In this document: one piece after another, positions 7,527-15,831 of the stretch
Layout of the letters: each line of letters begins with the position of its first letter
How positions within the stretch are numbered: the first letter of the stretch is position 1
Assembly (NCBI RefSeq): GCF_015477605.1
Contig: NZ_JADLQX010000003.1
Span: 248,001 to 312,000, forward strand
Direction of reading: 5' to 3'
DNA: 64,000 bases
Source: Nocardia amamiensis
GTDB lineage: Bacteria; Actinomycetota; Actinomycetes; Mycobacteriales; Mycobacteriaceae
Program-made: the position numbers and the translations under genes
Notes under the pieces: model-generated
Databases searched by the model: none
What the model saw: only the letters and a program-made list of their open reading frames with translations
Told to the model about the DNA's origin: nothing

Positions 7527-7585
7527 AAGATCTTGGACATCTTCGAAGGCACCCAGCAGATCCAGCAGCTCATCGTGGCGCGGCG
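7527..7585. repeat. attR: right 59-bp direct repeat of the integrated element
   Basis: Identical to 2682-2740. To its right lies what appears to be the original chromosomal 3' end of fadE23 and its terminator. Confidence 0.85.
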
Positions 7586-7618
7586 TGTCCTCGGCAAGAC
7601 CAGCGCCGAGCTGAAGTG
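7527..7618 (+). pseudogene. fadE23: Orphaned 3' end of fadE23
   Basis: This stretch encodes the last 30 residues of FadE23 (KILDIFEG to GKTSAELK, stop TGA) without the rest of the gene. The final part after the 59-bp core differs from the left copy only at synonymous positions. It is the displaced chromosomal end of fadE23, separated from its gene body by the integrated element, and has no start of its own. Confidence 0.85.
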
Positions 7619-7641
7619 ATGTGAATTAGACAGTCCCACAA

Positions 7642-7680
7642 AGCAATCCGATGCGGGTTTTCAACTCGCACCGGATTGCT
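7642..7680 (+). terminator. Original fadE23 terminator
   Basis: Stem AGCAATCCG (7642-7650) with CGGATTGCT (7672-7680), extended inside by TGCG/CGCA. It follows the orphaned fadE23 tail by 23 bp. Its position and partial sequence match the terminator after the left copy. Confidence 0.65.
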
Positions 7681-7747
7681 GTTGCGGGCTACGAAGTGTT
7701 GTCTCGGCTATGGACCTGGAGCCGTATGCTCCGTAGCCTTCGCACCC

Positions 7748-7822
7748 ATGTGGAGCATCGTTCTCATCGCCGTCGTCAGCTGCATTGTGATCGCAGCGGG
7801 ATTCGCCTGGGGGCTGCCCTGA
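7748..7822 (+). CDS. Possible 24-residue membrane peptide
   Basis: ATG at 7748 opens a 24-codon frame, MWSIVLIAVVSCIVIAAGFA plus WGLP, which is a single hydrophobic helix. No strong ribosome site is visible and no family is recognised. It lies in the short gap between the displaced fadE23 tail and the next gene. Confidence 0.3.
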   Translation: MWSIVLIAVVSCIVIAAGFAWGLP

Positions 7823-7892
7823 GGCCGGCCTTCCCGGTCCGCGGCGGGCTCGGGGGCGACCGAGTCGCTGCACCGGCCGCCCGCCGGACTGC

Positions 7893-8489
7893 CTACTGGT
7901 CGCCCTCGGCAGCGCCCGGAGCTTGCGCCGCTCCGGCGGCGACGTACCCGGCGGTGGCCAGCAGCCGGCCGATCTGCTCGTAGGTGGCGCGCTCCCGTGG
8001 CGCGATCGTGGCGAGGCCGTCCACGTAGCGGTTGAACATGCAGAACGCCGCGGCGACCAGGACCGCGTCATGGATGTCCTCGTCTTTGGCGCCCGCCGCG
8101 CGAGCGTTCTCGACATCCTCCTGGGTGACATCGAGGCCGGACTGGCGCACCTTGTCCGCGATCCGGAGCAGCGCGCGCAGTTTCGGATCGATGGACGCGG
8201 ACTCCACGTCGTCGATGACGGTGTCGATCGCGTCGCGACCGCCCTCGACCAGCACCGCCGCGGTGGCCGCATGCGACTGGGTGCAGAAGTAGGTCTTGTT
8301 GCGCGACGACACGAACGCGGCGATGGTCTCGCGCTCCCCCGGGCTGAGCGGCGAAGACCCGCGCAGCAAGGTCTGCGCGAATTCGCTCAGCGCAGCGCCG
8401 GTTTCGGGTTTGAAGGCGAACAGACCCCGGATACCGGGCAGATCGCCGGGAACTTCGATGAACGGTTCACGGTCCTTCGGATCGGACAT
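7893..8489 (-). CDS. Peroxidase-related / carboxymuconolactone-decarboxylase-like protein
   Basis: A 198-residue all-helical protein of the AhpD-like superfamily. The signature region FVSSRNKTYFCTQSHAATAA (about residues 58-77) has the catalytic-type Cys (68) and His (72) of the uncharacterised peroxidase-related subgroup. The second Cys of a true CxxC AhpD motif is replaced, giving C-T-Q-S-H. The C-terminal tail is Ala-rich and probably disordered. Its role is likely alkylhydroperoxide or thiol redox chemistry, but no substrate can be inferred. It is divergent from the acyl-CoA ligase gene downstream. Confidence 0.75.
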   Translation of the reverse strand: MSDPKDREPFIEVPGDLPGIRGLFAFKPETGAALSEFAQTLLRGSSPLSPGERETIAAFVSSRNKTYFCTQSHAATAAVLVEGGRDAIDTVIDDVESASIDPKLRALLRIADKVRQSGLDVTQEDVENARAAGAKDEDIHDAVLVAAAFCMFNRYVDGLATIAPRERATYEQIGRLLATAGYVAAGAAQAPGAAEGDQ

Positions 8490-8636
8490 TGGCCGCGTCT
8501 CCCTTCGAGCGGTCTCGAGCCGTTGCGAGGGTAGCCCGTCCGCCTGGTGGCACAGGACAAAAAGGACAGAATCCGGTCCGTGATCCGCCTGCCCTCTCTG
8601 CCGTGACCGCTCTGAGACTGATTTGTCTGATTTCGT

Positions 8637-8650
8637 TGTGACCTGTCACA
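8637..8650. promoter_or_regulatory. Short palindrome in the divergent promoter
   Basis: TGTGAC and GTCACA arms with a 2-base centre, about 90 bp before the acyl-CoA ligase start and in the gap between two divergent genes. It could be a small operator. The spacing is too short for a standard CRP site. Confidence 0.3.
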
Positions 8651-8738
8651 CTCCGCACTGCTACGGTGGCGGACAACACGCCGTACTGGTTCGCTAGGTC
8701 GAGTACCGACGCGAGGGTTTTGTGGAGGTTTTTTCGAC

Positions 8739-10364
8739 ATGAAAGTGGCGCACACGCTGGAGGTTGTGAAGGCGCTAGGGGTGCTGCGGCACCGGGGCGT
8801 CAGCGACCCTCGGAAGCCGCTGGAGACGCTGCGGACGATGAAGGAGTCGAAGATCCTCGGCCCGCAGGCAACGCTGATCCGGCATTCCGCGCGGGTGGCG
8901 CCGGATGCGCCGGGTATCGCCGACGACGCAGGCACGCTGACCTACCGCGAGCTGGACGAACAGTCCACGGCGATCGCACGCGGCCTGCAGGCGGCTGGCA
9001 TCACCGAGGGCATGGTGATCGGCATCCTGGCGCGCGACCATCGCGGCCTGATCCTGTCCATGGCGGCGGCGGGCAAGCTCGGCGTCCGGATAGCGCTGAT
9101 GAACACCGGGTTCGCCAAACCGCAATTCGCCGAGGTATGCGCGCGCGAAAATGTCAAGGCGGTGCTGCACGACAGTGAGTTCCTCGGCCTGCTCGACGCG
9201 CTGCCCTCCGACCTGCCGCGCTACCTCACCTGGGTCGACGAGGGCACCCCGCTGCCCCCGGGCGCGCAGACGCTCGATGACCTGGTCGCGGCCAATTCGA
9301 CCGAACCGCTGCCCATGCCGAGCAAGCCGGGCGGCTTCATCATCCTGACCAGCGGCACCACCGGCTTGCCCAAGGGCGCGCCGCGTACCAAGGTCACCCC
9401 GCTGTCCACGGCGCAGTTGGTGGACCGCATCCCCTTCCCGCAACGCGGCACCCAGGTGATCGTGTCGCCGATCTTCCACAGCACCGGACTGGCCGCCTGG
9501 CTGGTCGGCACGGCCCTGTCCAACAAGACCGTGGTGCGCCGCCGCTTCGACGCCGAGGCGACGCTGAAGCTGATCGCCGACCACCAGGCCGACATGCTGG
9601 TGGCGGTGCCCACCATGCTGCACCGGATGGTGGAACTCGATCCGGAGATCCGGGCGAAGTACGACACGTCCTCACTGAAGGCAATCGTGCTGGCCGGTTC
9701 GGCGCTGTCCCCTGAGCTCACGATCAAGGCCACCGAGGTGTTCGGCCCGGTGCTCTACAACCTGTACGGCTCGACCGAATGCGCGGTCGCGACCGTGGCC
9801 AACCCGGAGGATCTCGCCCTCGCGCCCGGCACCGTCGGACGCGCGCCGATCACCTGTGAGGTCCGGCTCTACGACGAGAACGACCAGCGGGTCACCGCGA
9901 TCAACACCTCCGCGCGCATCTTCGTCCGCAGCGGCGCGCCCTTCGAGGGCTACACCGACGGCAGGAACAAGCAGATCATCGATGGCTACATGTCCAGCGG
10001 CGACGTCGGCCACTTCGACGAGAACGGCCTGCTCATGGTGGACGGCCGCGACGACGACATGATCGTCTCCGGCGGCGAGAACGTTTTCCCGCAGGAGGTG
10101 GAGAACCTGCTGCTGGAGCGGCCCGACGTCTTCGACGTGGCCGTCGTCGGCGTGGACGACGTGGAGTTCGGAAAGCGGCTGCGCGCCTTCGTCGTTCCCG
10201 AGGCAGGCCAGACGCCGGACCCCGAGGAGATCAAGGCGTACGTCAAGAACAACCTGGCGCGCTACAAGGTGCCGCGTGAGGTGGTCTTCCTCGACGACCT
10301 GCCGCGCAACGCGACCGGCAAGCTGCTGCGCCGCGTGCTGGTGGACTACGAGGTCAAGGCCTGA
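8739..10364 (+). CDS. Fatty-acyl-CoA/acyl-AMP ligase, FadD type
   Basis: A 541-residue member of the ANL adenylate-forming family, which activates a fatty acid with ATP and joins it to CoA (or transfers it as acyl-AMP). The P-loop ILTSGTTGLPKGAPRTK is at about residues 203-219. The LYGSTECAV aryl/acyl-binding motif, the DGRDDDMIVSGGENVFPQEV hinge region and the catalytic Lys in NATGKLLRR near the C-terminus are all intact. A GGAGG box 10 bp upstream supports the ATG at 8739. The next gene encodes a close paralogue. The substrate cannot be told from sequence; a long-chain fatty acid is likely for this subgroup. Confidence 0.88.
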   Translation: MKVAHTLEVVKALGVLRHRGVSDPRKPLETLRTMKESKILGPQATLIRHSARVAPDAPGIADDAGTLTYRELDEQSTAIARGLQAAGITEGMVIGILARDHRGLILSMAAAGKLGVRIALMNTGFAKPQFAEVCARENVKAVLHDSEFLGLLDALPSDLPRYLTWVDEGTPLPPGAQTLDDLVAANSTEPLPMPSKPGGFIILTSGTTGLPKGAPRTKVTPLSTAQLVDRIPFPQRGTQVIVSPIFHSTGLAAWLVGTALSNKTVVRRRFDAEATLKLIADHQADMLVAVPTMLHRMVELDPEIRAKYDTSSLKAIVLAGSALSPELTIKATEVFGPVLYNLYGSTECAVATVANPEDLALAPGTVGRAPITCEVRLYDENDQRVTAINTSARIFVRSGAPFEGYTDGRNKQIIDGYMSSGDVGHFDENGLLMVDGRDDDMIVSGGENVFPQEVENLLLERPDVFDVAVVGVDDVEFGKRLRAFVVPEAGQTPDPEEIKAYVKNNLARYKVPREVVFLDDLPRNATGKLLRRVLVDYEVKA

Positions 10365-10386
10365 TCGACAGGGGCAGGGAGAGGCA

Positions 10387-10402
10387 CCTACCCGCGGGTA
10401 GG
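10387..10402. promoter_or_regulatory. 16-bp perfect palindrome between the two ligase genes
   Basis: CCTACCCGCGGGTAGG is a perfect 16-bp palindrome 23 bp after one ligase gene and 125 bp before the next. Followed by no T-run, it looks more like a repressor operator than a terminator. A further CTGTGA...TCACAG pair (10406-10435) lies directly after it. Confidence 0.45.
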
Positions 10403-10526
10403 AATCTGTGAGATGAATGACACTGTCGGTCACAGAAGCTTGCTACTGTTAGCGGCAGCACTAGCCCTCTAAATTGCGGCCCACACCACTCGGAGGACCG
10501 CCGGGTGCGCCGCCGGAAGGTTGTCG

Positions 10527-12185
10527 ATGTCTCTCTCCCTGCCCCCGCTGGCCGACACTGCCCGCAAGGCGGGTGATCTGGCCCTCGGCGTGAACGTGAT
10601 GGTCAAGCGGCGATTGTTCAATCCGCTGCGCCCGGACCACGCGGCGCGCTCGGCACGCAACGTGCTGAAATTCGGGCCGTTCGCCGGGGTCGTCATGCAC
10701 GCCGCGCAGACCAGGCCACACGCCGGAGCCATCGTCGATGAGCGCGGCGAGCTGACCTTCGGCGAACTCAACGAGCAGTCCAACGCCGTGGCCCGAGGAT
10801 TGCAGGCCCGAGGCATCAATCCCGGTGACGTGGTGGCGATTCTCGCCCGCGATCACCGCGGCATGGTGCTGAGCCTGCTGGCCACCGGCAAACTAGGCGT
10901 GCGCGCGGTGCTGATGAACACCGGTTTCGCCAAACCGCAGTTCGCGGACGTGGCCGAGCGCGAGCACGTGAAAGCGGTGCTGCACGACAGCGAATTCGTC
11001 GACCTGATGAGCGCCATCCCCGCCGCCATCCCGCGCGTCCTCACCTGGGTCGACGAGGCCGACAACGTCGATCCGTCGATTCCGACCATCGAGACGCTCA
11101 GCACGGGCCGCTCCACCGCGCCGCTGCCCCCGCCCGCCAAGCCGGGCGGCATGGTGATCCTGACCAGCGGCACCACCGGAACGCCGAAAGGCGCGCCCCG
11201 CGACCGGGTGAGCCCGTTCATCTCCGCCCAGTTCGTCGACCGGGTGCCGCTGCCGAACAACGGCACCATGATCATGGCGGCGCCGATCTTCCACGGCACC
11301 GGACTCTCCCAGTTCACCCTCGGTCTCGCCCTGGGCAACCGGGTGATCTTCCAGCAGCGCCGGTTCAACCCCGAGCAGACCCTGGCCAATATCGCCCGAT
11401 TCAAGGCGGATTCGCTGGTGGTGGTGCCCACCATGCTGCAGCGCATCCTTGATCTGGACGAGGAAGTGCTGGCCGAGTACGACGTGAGCAGCATCAAGGT
11501 GATCTTCGCGGCGGGCTCGGCCATCCCGCCGGACGTGGTGACCCGCACGCTGGACCACTTCAACGACAGCCTCTACAACCTCTACGGCTCTACCGAATGC
11601 GCCGTCATGACCGTCGCGACTCCCGAGGACCTGCGCAAGGCGCCGACCACCGCGGGCAAACCCCCGGTCGGCATCCGGATCGTGCTGCTGGACGAGAACC
11701 GCAAGCCGATCACCCAGCCGAACGTCACCGGAACCATCTTCGTGGACAACGGCTTCGCCTTCACCGGCTACACCGACGGCCGCACCAAGGAGATGGTCGA
11801 CGGCATGATGTCCAGCGGTGACGTCGGGCATTTCGACGCCGACGGCCTGCTCTACATCGACGGCCGCGACGACGACATGATCGTCTCCGGCGGCGAGAAC
11901 GTCTTTCCGCTCGAAGTGGAGAACCTCATCGCGGGCCGCGACGACATCTTCGAAGCCGCGGTGGTCGGCGTGGACGACCGCGAGTTCGGCAAGCGGCTGC
12001 GGGCCGTCGTCGTGCCCGGCCCCGACTCCAAGCGCGACCCGCAGGAGATCAAGGACTACGTCCGGGCGAACCTGGCCCGCTACAAGGTCCCGCGTGAGGT
12101 GATCTTCCTCGACGAACTGCCCCGCAACGCGACCGGCAAGCTGCTGCGCAAGCCGCTGATCGAGATGGAGGTCGACGCGGGCTGA
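10527..12185 (+). CDS. Fatty-acyl-CoA/acyl-AMP ligase, FadD type (paralogue)
   Basis: A 552-residue ANL-family acyl-CoA ligase with the same motif order as its upstream neighbour: ILTSGTTGTPKGAPRDRVSP, LYGSTECAVM, DGRDDDMIVSGGENVFPLEV and a C-terminal NATGKLLRK carrying the catalytic lysine. The two proteins align over nearly their full length, so they arose by tandem duplication. The start is placed at ATG 10527 because GGAAGG ends 6 bp upstream; a TTG two codons earlier is also open. The 160-bp gap with a palindrome suggests separate control of the second gene. Substrate unknown, probably a long-chain fatty acid. Confidence 0.88.
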   Translation: MSLSLPPLADTARKAGDLALGVNVMVKRRLFNPLRPDHAARSARNVLKFGPFAGVVMHAAQTRPHAGAIVDERGELTFGELNEQSNAVARGLQARGINPGDVVAILARDHRGMVLSLLATGKLGVRAVLMNTGFAKPQFADVAEREHVKAVLHDSEFVDLMSAIPAAIPRVLTWVDEADNVDPSIPTIETLSTGRSTAPLPPPAKPGGMVILTSGTTGTPKGAPRDRVSPFISAQFVDRVPLPNNGTMIMAAPIFHGTGLSQFTLGLALGNRVIFQQRRFNPEQTLANIARFKADSLVVVPTMLQRILDLDEEVLAEYDVSSIKVIFAAGSAIPPDVVTRTLDHFNDSLYNLYGSTECAVMTVATPEDLRKAPTTAGKPPVGIRIVLLDENRKPITQPNVTGTIFVDNGFAFTGYTDGRTKEMVDGMMSSGDVGHFDADGLLYIDGRDDDMIVSGGENVFPLEVENLIAGRDDIFEAAVVGVDDREFGKRLRAVVVPGPDSKRDPQEIKDYVRANLARYKVPREVIFLDELPRNATGKLLRKPLIEMEVDAG

Positions 12186-12203
12186 TCGGTTCGCGTTCCG
12201 GAC

Positions 12204-12238
12204 CGGCAGGCGCGGCGTCCTCGTCGCCGCGCCTGCCG
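12204..12238 (+). terminator. Terminator after the ligase pair
   Basis: A 14-bp GC-rich stem (12204-12217 with 12225-12238, core GGCAGGCGCGGCG) and a 7-base loop, 18 bp after the ligase stop codon. Confidence 0.7.
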
Positions 12239-12361
12239 ATAAGTCCGATTGAGCCTGCTGGGCCGCCGACGCCGTTCTTCGACCGGTAGCCGGATCGCCG
12301 TCTGTGACCGGACGGTCCTTCATCGAGAATTGCGTTGCAGGCCGTCGGCTATCATCAGCGA

Positions 12362-12922
12362 GTGATTGAGACCGACCGGCCTGCCGCGGGACGACGCGGC
12401 GCCGTCGCGCGCGTGCGCGGTGGTTCGGCTGGTGCGATCTCCGGTGCCATTTCCGTTGCCGCACACGGGTGGGCGTCCGGCGGAATGCCGCCCGACAGCA
12501 CCACGCTGGCGCTGCTCGCCGCCGCGTCCGCCGTGGTCGGCGCCTTGGTCGCCGGTCTGGCCCCGCTGCGCGAGTCCTCGGCCGGGCTGGTCGCGGCGCT
12601 CGTGGCCGGGCAGCTACTCGGTCACTTCACCATGGGCATCAGCTCGGGACATGTGCATCACGGTGATGCCCAGCTGACACCCACCATGCTCACCACACAC
12701 CTGTTCGCGGCCCTCGCGGCCTCCATCGTGATCCGTGGCGCGGAAGCCGCGTACCGGATCGGTACCGCGGTGCTCTCCCGCGTGCTACCGGTACGCCACA
12801 TTCCGCCCGTCGTCGCGGATCGAGCGCCGCTGCATACGGACCATCGCGACCGCGTCATCCTGCGGGTGTTCGCCGCGGAAGCGCTGCGCACGCGCGGTCC
12901 GCCGCTTCCGGTCGCTGTCTGA
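12362..12922 (+). CDS. Hypothetical multi-span membrane protein
   Basis: A 186-residue protein if started at GTG 12362, chosen because the residues further upstream look non-coding. It has about four hydrophobic segments between residues 15 and 130 with a His-rich loop, HFTMGISSGHVHHGD. The C-terminal ~50 residues are basic, cytoplasmic-like and end in LRTRGPPLPVAV. The His-rich loop and the PepSY membrane protein downstream suggest a role in metal (copper or iron) handling at the envelope, but I recognise no named family. Confidence 0.6.
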   Translation: MIETDRPAAGRRGAVARVRGGSAGAISGAISVAAHGWASGGMPPDSTTLALLAAASAVVGALVAGLAPLRESSAGLVAALVAGQLLGHFTMGISSGHVHHGDAQLTPTMLTTHLFAALAASIVIRGAEAAYRIGTAVLSRVLPVRHIPPVVADRAPLHTDHRDRVILRVFAAEALRTRGPPLPVAV

Positions 12923-13289
12923 TCTTTCCCCACACCCGGTGCGAAAAGCGCCGTGGGTCAGTGTTGCTCTTGCCCACGGTCTTTCACCGTGCAGCACAAC
13001 GTCATCCGCACCCTGTGCGCACGCCTGAGCGTGCGGGCGACGCAGTCGCGCGGGTTTGCACGGCAATTTCCGCGTACCCCGGCGATATCGCGCCTCCGCA
13101 AGGTGAGCGCACCCGCCGCCGTGCACCTCGTCCAGATGTCGGTCGCCGAATGTAGTTCCGCGAGCGAACGTCGGCCGTGTGCGAGGTACGCGCTGTCCGC
13201 CATCGCCAGGAGCGCTACGTGCGCATCGGCCACCCAGGACAACTGCCCTGCTTCCCGCCCGGGTTCCCGACATAAGAAACGAAACGACC
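12923..13289. other. 367-bp intergenic region
   Basis: No gene with family similarity is visible here, and no iron-box or obvious palindrome was found. It presumably carries the promoter of the PepSY gene. Confidence 0.4.
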
Positions 13290-14762
13290 GTGAGTACAAC
13301 TGAAATAACCACGTCCGACGACTTACCTGAGGCATCGGATACACCCGCCGCCCGCCAGTCCACGCGCCGCGGCATATCGGGGCTTGCCATGCGGCTGCAC
13401 TTCTACGCAGGTGTGTTCGTCGGACCGTTCATCCTGGTCGCGGCGATCACCGGCGCGCTCTACGCGATCTCGCCGACGCTCGAGTCGATCACGTCGCGCG
13501 ACCTGTTGACGGTTACGCAGACCGGAACACCGAAGCCGCTCTCGGAACAGGTCAGCGCTGCCGTCACGACGCAGCTCGCTATCCAGCCAGATCTGCAGGT
13601 GGTCGCGGTCGCTCCGGCCGCCGGCGCCGAGGACACCACCAGGGTGTTGTTCAGCGATCCCTCGCTGGGCGAGTCCGAGCGGCGGGCGGTGTTCGTCAAC
13701 CCTTACACCGCACTGCCGGTCGGCGATTCCGTCGTCTACGGCAGCTCGGGTGCGCTGCCGATGCGCACCTGGATCGACAAACTGCACCGGGACCTGCATC
13801 TGGGCGAGCCCGGCCGGATCTACAGCGAGCTCGCCGCGTCCTGGCTGTGGATCGTGGGGCTGGCCGGTCTGGTCGTGTGGGTGCGTCGCGTGCGGAGCCG
13901 ACGTGCCCGCAACGGCTGGGGTTGGCTGTTCGCGGCCGACCGGTCGCAACGCGCACGCGGGGGCACGCTGAATTGGCATGGCGCAGTGGGCATGTGGGTG
14001 CTGCTCCTGGCTCTGCTGCTGTCGGCGACCGGCATGACCTGGTCGACGTACGCGGGCGAGAACATCACCGAGCTGCGTCAGCAATTGAGCTGGACCACCC
14101 CGGCGGTCAGCACTGCACTGCCCGGAAGCACCGCGCTCGAGCATGATTCGAGTTCCGATCATCACAGTGGCGGCCATGCCGAGCACCCGCCCACCGACCC
14201 GGCCGACCGGATCGCCCAGCTGGATCAGGTATATACGACCGCCCGCGCCGAGGGCATCACCCGAGCTGCCGAGATCGCGATTCCGGCCGCACCTGGGAAG
14301 GCTTTCGCGGTGAAGGAACGCCGGATGCCCGGCACCTACACCGTCGACGCCGTCGCGGTGGACGGCGCTACCGGCACGGTCACCGATCGCCTCGCCTACG
14401 CCGACTGGCCGCTGATGGCCAAGCTCACCAATTGGGGCATCCAGTTCCATATGGGTCTGATGTTCGGGCTGCTCAACCAGCTTTTGCTGCTCGCGGCGAT
14501 GATCGGCCTGATCACCGTGATCGTGCGCGGCTATCTCCTGTGGTGGCGCAGGCGACCGACGCGCGACGCGGGGCGGCTCGCCATGGGCCGGGCTCCGCGG
14601 CGAGGCGCGTTGCGTCAGAGCTCGCCGTGGCTGGTCGTTCCCTTGGCGGCCGCCGCGCTGGTGGTCGGCTGGTTCGTCCCGCTGGTCGGGTTGAGCCTGG
14701 TTGCCTTCCTCGCCGTCGACATCCTGCTCGGCCTCGTCGGACGGGTGCGCGCCACCTCGTAG
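13290..14762 (+). CDS. PepSY-associated transmembrane protein (PiuB-like)
   Basis: A 490-residue membrane protein starting at GTG 13290. A first helix (GVFVGPFILVAAITGALYAI, about 40-60) is followed by an extracytoplasmic PepSY-like region, then helices at about 185-200, 240-255 and a C-terminal group. The order (TM, PepSY, TM, second PepSY-like region containing a His-rich SSSDHHSGGHAEH insert, TM) is that of the PepSY_TM/PiuB family, linked to iron or other metal uptake and reductase activity. The family's histidines that may bind haem (WHGAVGMW, FHMGLMFGLLNQ) are present. No iron box was found in the 367-bp upstream gap. Confidence 0.78.
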   Translation: MSTTEITTSDDLPEASDTPAARQSTRRGISGLAMRLHFYAGVFVGPFILVAAITGALYAISPTLESITSRDLLTVTQTGTPKPLSEQVSAAVTTQLAIQPDLQVVAVAPAAGAEDTTRVLFSDPSLGESERRAVFVNPYTALPVGDSVVYGSSGALPMRTWIDKLHRDLHLGEPGRIYSELAASWLWIVGLAGLVVWVRRVRSRRARNGWGWLFAADRSQRARGGTLNWHGAVGMWVLLLALLLSATGMTWSTYAGENITELRQQLSWTTPAVSTALPGSTALEHDSSSDHHSGGHAEHPPTDPADRIAQLDQVYTTARAEGITRAAEIAIPAAPGKAFAVKERRMPGTYTVDAVAVDGATGTVTDRLAYADWPLMAKLTNWGIQFHMGLMFGLLNQLLLLAAMIGLITVIVRGYLLWWRRRPTRDAGRLAMGRAPRRGALRQSSPWLVVPLAAAALVVGWFVPLVGLSLVAFLAVDILLGLVGRVRATS

Positions 14763-14862
14763 TTCGCAAACCCACCGGGCGAAGGCCCGTTACCTCCACG
14801 ACTTACCAAACGTCATAGGTATGGCCGTCGTACAGCCATGCCTCGAAACCCAAGGACTCCTC

Positions 14863-15654
14863 ATGCAGATCACGAAACTAGCCCTGGCCGCCGCGTTCAC
14901 CACCGCCGCGGTGAGCATTGCCGCGGGGACGAGCTCCGCCGCTCCCGTCGACGCCACGTCCGTCGAGGTTGCGTCCGGCGAAGGCGCGTCCACGGAGGCT
15001 GAGCCCGGCGAGGCCGATTCCGCCAAGGGCGAAGCCGTCGGCTTCACCGCCTACGCCACCGAAACCTCCAGCGTCATCACCACCGACGCCGGTTCGCTGG
15101 TGGTCGAGGACCAAATGCTGAAGATCAAGGCAGCCGACGGCACCGTCATCGCGGGAGCACCCCTGACCTTCCGCATCGACGACTTCGAATTCCCCATCAC
15201 CGCCGAGATTTCCGACCGCACCGCCACGTTGACACCCCAGTTCGACATGGCGCACGCCACCTACAAGCCGGTCGCCCTCCCCTTCGAGGACAAGGCCCCC
15301 TGGAAGACCGAATACGACCGCGAGCAGGCCGCTTGGTCCCGCATGACCAGCACCATCGCCATGGGCGCCTCCATCGGCACCCTGGTCGGCGGCATCGGCG
15401 GCGCGTCGGTCGGCTGCATCCTCGGCGGCATCGCCGGAGCCACCGTCGCCGCCGCCACCATCGTCGGCATGTTCGGCCCGTTCATCCCGGCCGCCGCAGT
15501 CGGCTGCCTCGGCGGCATCGTCGCGGTCGGCGCACTGGGCACGGTCGCCGGCCAGATCCTGGTCACCGCCCCGGTCGCCATCGGCGCGGCCATCCAGTAC
15601 TTCAGCACGGTCAACTCGCCCATGCCGAGCAAGCCGGCCGAACCGCAGAAGTAG
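14863..15654 (+). CDS. Exported protein with Gly/Ala-rich hydrophobic C-terminus
   Basis: A 263-residue protein with a clear signal peptide (MQITKLALAAAFTTAAVSIA, cleavage expected after SSAAP-type AXA at about 28). The start at ATG 14863 is supported by AAGGA 7 bp upstream. A low-complexity Glu/Ala linker (about 30-55) leads to a beta-rich middle domain. A long glycine-zipper-like stretch follows, containing GTLVGGIGGASVGCILGGIA and continuing to about residue 245. The glycine zipper suggests membrane insertion or oligomerisation in the envelope. It resembles secreted proteins of unknown function that are frequent in Nocardia and relatives. No enzyme motif is seen. Confidence 0.7.
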   Translation: MQITKLALAAAFTTAAVSIAAGTSSAAPVDATSVEVASGEGASTEAEPGEADSAKGEAVGFTAYATETSSVITTDAGSLVVEDQMLKIKAADGTVIAGAPLTFRIDDFEFPITAEISDRTATLTPQFDMAHATYKPVALPFEDKAPWKTEYDREQAAWSRMTSTIAMGASIGTLVGGIGGASVGCILGGIAGATVAAATIVGMFGPFIPAAAVGCLGGIVAVGALGTVAGQILVTAPVAIGAAIQYFSTVNSPMPSKPAEPQK

Positions 15655-15699
15655 TGGAATGCCCGGCGACCAGCCGGGTTCTACCTCAGACCGCAGTGG

Positions 15700-15738
15700 C
15701 CCTCGGTACCGAGACAGCACGTCTCTCGGTACCGAGGG
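15700..15738. terminator. Bidirectional terminator between convergent genes
   Basis: A 15-bp perfect stem (CCCTCGGTACCGAGA at 15700 pairing with 15724-15738) and a 9-base loop. It lies between the exported-protein gene and the convergent CYTH gene. Confidence 0.75.
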
Positions 15739-15831
15739 CATTGCCAACCCGACCGGGCCGTCTGACGGTAATACGTTGCGCGCCAACGACTTGGATACAG
15801 GCTGCGGGAGGAATCCGAGTGAGCTGTCAGC

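Larger units (their letters stand above)
2682..7585. mobile_element. Decayed integrative element inserted in the fadE23 3' end
   Basis: A 4.8-kb segment bounded by 59-bp direct repeats (attL 2682-2740, attR 7527-7585). Inside are a C-terminal tyrosine-integrase remnant pointing at attL, a frameshifted glycosyltransferase fragment, an IS630-like inverted-repeat segment with a MerR gene, and small genes for membrane and zinc-ribbon proteins. No replication or transfer gene (Rep, FtsK/SpoIIIE-type Tra) is recognisable, so what remains looks like the shrunken relic of an actinomycete integrative element or prophage. The gene density and codon regularity are clearly poorer than in the flanking chromosome. 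Confidence 0.8.

Noticed and set aside
7200..7619. A 139-codon frame that ends in the fadE23 tail
   Set aside because: Only the last 30 codons are real protein sequence; the front part is non-coding and merely stays open into the displaced gene end.
1..7680. A tRNA gene as attachment site of the element
   Set aside because: No tRNA cloverleaf is seen at either boundary; the repeated core is fadE23 coding sequence.
8637..8650. TGTGAC-CT-GTCACA as a CRP-type site
   Set aside because: The half-sites TGTGA/TCACA are separated by 4 bp, not the 6 bp of the CRP consensus.
12923..13289. IdeR/iron box upstream of the PiuB-like gene
   Set aside because: No sequence near the TTAGGTTAGGCTAACC consensus was found in the gap.
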